From Hyphomicrobiales bacterium (GTDB taxonomy: Bacteria; Pseudomonadota; Alphaproteobacteria; Rhizobiales; Rhizobiaceae), in assembly GCA_900468805.1 (NCBI GenBank), contig UEIF01000008.1, positions 62,001-126,000 of the forward strand: a stretch of DNA of 64,000 nucleotides, read 5' to 3'. Shown piece after piece: positions 62,407 through 64,000 of the stretch. Numbering within the stretch: the first letter of the stretch is position 1; every line of letters starts with the position of its first letter. The position numbers and the translations under genes were made by a program. The notes under the pieces are model-generated. The model saw only the letters and a program-made list of their open reading frames with translations, was not told where the DNA came from and ran no database searches.

Positions 62407-63288
62407 ATGCAGCATTTCATTTTCGGATTGCTCGGTGGCGCCATCGGGATCGCCGTCGCGCTCCAACCGGATCCATCGGCGGCAACCGAGCCGGCCTATC
62501 ATCTTGCCGAAGCGGGGGTCCTATCGGTCGCCATTACCGGCGACATGCCGGGCCTGGTGGCCCGCGATGGCAAGCTTGCTGGTTATGACGGCGATATCCT
62601 GCAGATTGCCGCCGAAAGACTATCGCTGAAGATCAAACCGGTGCCGATGGAATGGTCGGGAGCGATCGCCGCCGTCCAGACCGGTCGCGTCGACATTATC
62701 GGCGGCAATGTCGCCTGGACGAAGCAGCGCGCCGAAACGCTGTCCCTGACCGACCCGACCGGTTATTTCCAGAACGGCATCACCTCGCCCAAGGAGGCGG
62801 CTTGGCATGCATTGAAAGATCTCGAAAACCGCAAGGTCGGATCGATGACCGGCTTCTCCTTCCTGCCGGAACTCCGGAAGATCAAGGGTCTCGAATTGTC
62901 TCTGTATGACAGCTCGGACGCTGCACTGCGCGATCTTCTCGCCGGCCGCATCGAAGCGCTCGTCGGCGACCCGCCTGTCATCGATTATGCAATCGCCAAG
63001 AATCCGGACTGGGGACTCGTCAACCTTCCCTTCACCGACAACAATCCGGACTATCCACTGCTGACCGGTCTCGGGCGGCAATATGTCTTCGGGCTGTCGA
63101 AAGAGAACGCCGCGCTCGCGGCAGCTCTCAGCGGGGAAATCCGCAACCTCTGGACCTCCTGCACTATCAACGCGATCGGCCAGCGCTACGGCAACGTCAG
63201 CCGAGCGAACTACACCCCGTCATCAGAGAACTTCCGGGTCGGTATCGATCGGCTGACCGATTGGACGCCGCCAGTCTGCGGGAAGTAG
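62407..63288 (+). CDS. Amino-acid ABC transporter substrate-binding protein (family 3)
   Basis: A 293-residue periplasmic binding protein of the polar amino acid family: signal-like [14 protein letters not shown], then [37 protein letters not shown] and [12 protein letters not shown]. The signal part is weakly formed but fits Sec export. A strong hairpin follows before the ATPase gene, a common way to make more binding protein than transporter. It probably delivers the substrate of the upstream oxidase. Confidence 0.88.
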   Translation: MQHFIFGLLGGAIGIAVALQPDPSAATEPAYHLAEAGVLSVAITGDMPGLVARDGKLAGYDGDILQIAAERLSLKIKPVPMEWSGAIAAVQTGRVDIIGGNVAWTKQRAETLSLTDPTGYFQNGITSPKEAAWHALKDLENRKVGSMTGFSFLPELRKIKGLELSLYDSSDAALRDLLAGRIEALVGDPPVIDYAIAKNPDWGLVNLPFTDNNPDYPLLTGLGRQYVFGLSKENAALAAALSGEIRNLWTSCTINAIGQRYGNVSRANYTPSSENFRVGIDRLTDWTPPVCGK

Positions 63289-63293
63289 CCGCC

Positions 63294-63317
63294 ACGCGGC
63301 CGGGTAACCGGCCGCGT
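63294..63317 (+). terminator. Intercistronic hairpin between SBP and ATPase
   Basis: ACGCGGCCGG-GTAA-CCGGCCGCGT is a perfect 10-bp stem with a four-base loop, starting five bases after the SBP stop. AAGTTCTTCTC follows. It more likely attenuates or stabilises than fully terminates, as the ATPase gene follows. Confidence 0.55.
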
Positions 63318-63347
63318 AAGTTCTTCTCATTGTTCAAGGAGGCGGAC

Positions 63348-64000
63348 ATGGCCGCCGAATATCTTCTTCAGGTCACCGGTCTCGGCAAGGCCTATGGTCA
63401 TCATACGGTTCTGACCGATGTGTCCTTTGCGCTCACACGCGGCGAACGGATTGCGCTCATCGGGCCGAGTGGCTCGGGCAAGTCGACCTGTCTCAGGGCC
63501 ATCAACTATCTCGAACCTCCGACAGCAGGCGATATCCGCCTGGACGGTAAGGCGATCGGCAGCCGCGGAGATGGTCGTCGCATGAGCGATCTCGAGCTTG
63601 CGCCGCAGCGCGCCGAAATCGGCATGGTGTTCCAGCATTTTCATCTGTGGCCGCACCTGAGTGTTCGCGCCAATGTCTCGCTGCAGCCGCGAAAGGTGCG
63701 CGGCATCGCTCGGAGCCAAGCCTCTCGCATGGCGGAAGCGATGCTCGCGAAGGTACATCTTGATCACAAGGTCGACGAGATGCCTGGACGCCTGTCCGGT
63801 GGCCAGCAGCAACGCGTGGCGATTGCCCGCGCGCTCGCCCAGCAGCCCAAACTCCTGCTCTTCGACGAGCCGACCTCGGCGCTCGATCCGGAGCTCGTCG
63901 GCGAGGTTCTAAGCGTCATCAAAGAACTGGCGGGAGAAGGAAGGGCGATGGTGCTCGTAACCCATGAAATCGCATTCGCCCGCGAGGTTGCCGATCGCAT
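63348..64000 (+). CDS. Amino-acid ABC transporter ATP-binding protein, 3' end outside window
   Basis: The frame from ATG 63348 stays open to the last base. It has AAGGAGG upstream, Walker [11 protein letters not shown]-loop [12 protein letters not shown], signature [16 protein letters not shown] and Walker [17 protein letters not shown], ending in [15 protein letters not shown]. This is the GlnQ/HisP-type ATPase of a polar amino acid importer. The permeases are expected just beyond the window. It belongs to the oxidase-transporter operon starting at 59554. Confidence 0.92.
   Translation, partial: MAAEYLLQVTGLGKAYGHHTVLTDVSFALTRGERIALIGPSGSGKSTCLRAINYLEPPTAGDIRLDGKAIGSRGDGRRMSDLELAPQRAEIGMVFQHFHLWPHLSVRANVSLQPRKVRGIARSQASRMAEAMLAKVHLDHKVDEMPGRLSGGQQQRVAIARALAQQPKLLLFDEPTSALDPELVGEVLSVIKELAGEGRAMVLVTHEIAFAREVADR

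Noticed and set aside
1..64000. tRNA, rRNA, CRISPR arrays, insertion sequences, integrase genes and att repeats
   Set aside because: None seen on reading both strands. A short or diverged tRNA could be missed by eye, so a tRNAscan/Infernal run would be decisive.

Overview
The window looks like an accessory replicon (megaplasmid or chromid), or a large genomic island, of a Hyphomicrobiales (Rhizobium/Sinorhizobium/Mesorhizobium-like) alphaproteobacterium. The inference rests on a Ti-plasmid-style conjugation block (traG-traD divergent from traA, with an RSF1010-like oriT between them), FixJ-type response regulators, a trifunctional Ser/Thr kinase-ATPase-histidine kinase, DUF992 and DUF4331 proteins, and high GC with alphaproteobacterial codon use. 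I see no rRNA, tRNA, CRISPR array, replication gene or intact insertion sequence.

Layout. 0-2.6 kb: the 3' part of an OmpA/MotB-like gene and a frameshifted PD-(D/E)XK-like nuclease gene, separated by decayed DNA that includes a remnant of a secreted-protein gene found intact at 31.9 kb. 3-7 kb: oxalate decarboxylase, a DUF1275 membrane protein and a FetAB-like metal exporter. 7-16 kb: a catabolic or redox cluster with an SDR, two paralogous SnoaL/NTF2-like proteins, an AraC regulator, a formate dehydrogenase with an NADP-type cofactor site, two MDR-family reductases and a nitrilase-superfamily hydrolase. 16-26.6 kb: a signalling block with a GntR regulator, a giant 1858-residue hybrid kinase and three response regulators, plus an unrecognised HExxH protein with an overlapping partner gene. 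The same palindrome lies in front of both the GntR gene and the kinase gene. 27-31.5 kb: an alpha/beta hydrolase with two plausible starts, an AraC regulator, a cupin and a metallo-beta-lactamase-fold protein. 31.8-46.1 kb: mostly stress or envelope proteins (Dps, DUF992, EmrAB-type pump, two DUF488 proteins, HdeD-like protein, a bacterial CDC48/VAT AAA+ ATPase, HupE, DUF2945, DUF4331).

46.3-51.6 kb is a plasmid graveyard: traG broken by a frameshift and a stop codon, intact traD, a well-formed oriT, a truncated traA relaxase, a DUF1778-GNAT toxin-antitoxin pair, a frameshifted SIR2-like fragment, a HigBA-type pair and a frameshifted thermonuclease gene. 51.8-64 kb is a coherent, GC-richer catabolic locus: C45 acyltransferase/amidohydrolase, saccharopine-dehydrogenase-like protein, alanine racemase, EamA transporter, HAD phosphatase, IclR regulator, MmgE/PrpD protein, a three-part FAD/2Fe-2S amine or opine oxidase and a polar amino-acid ABC transporter that runs off the end. 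Matching 15-bp palindromes before the C45 gene and in the PrpD/oxidase divergent promoter suggest one regulon. The simplest reading is uptake and oxidation of an N-acylated, opine-like or D-configured amino compound; the substrate cannot be read from the sequence.
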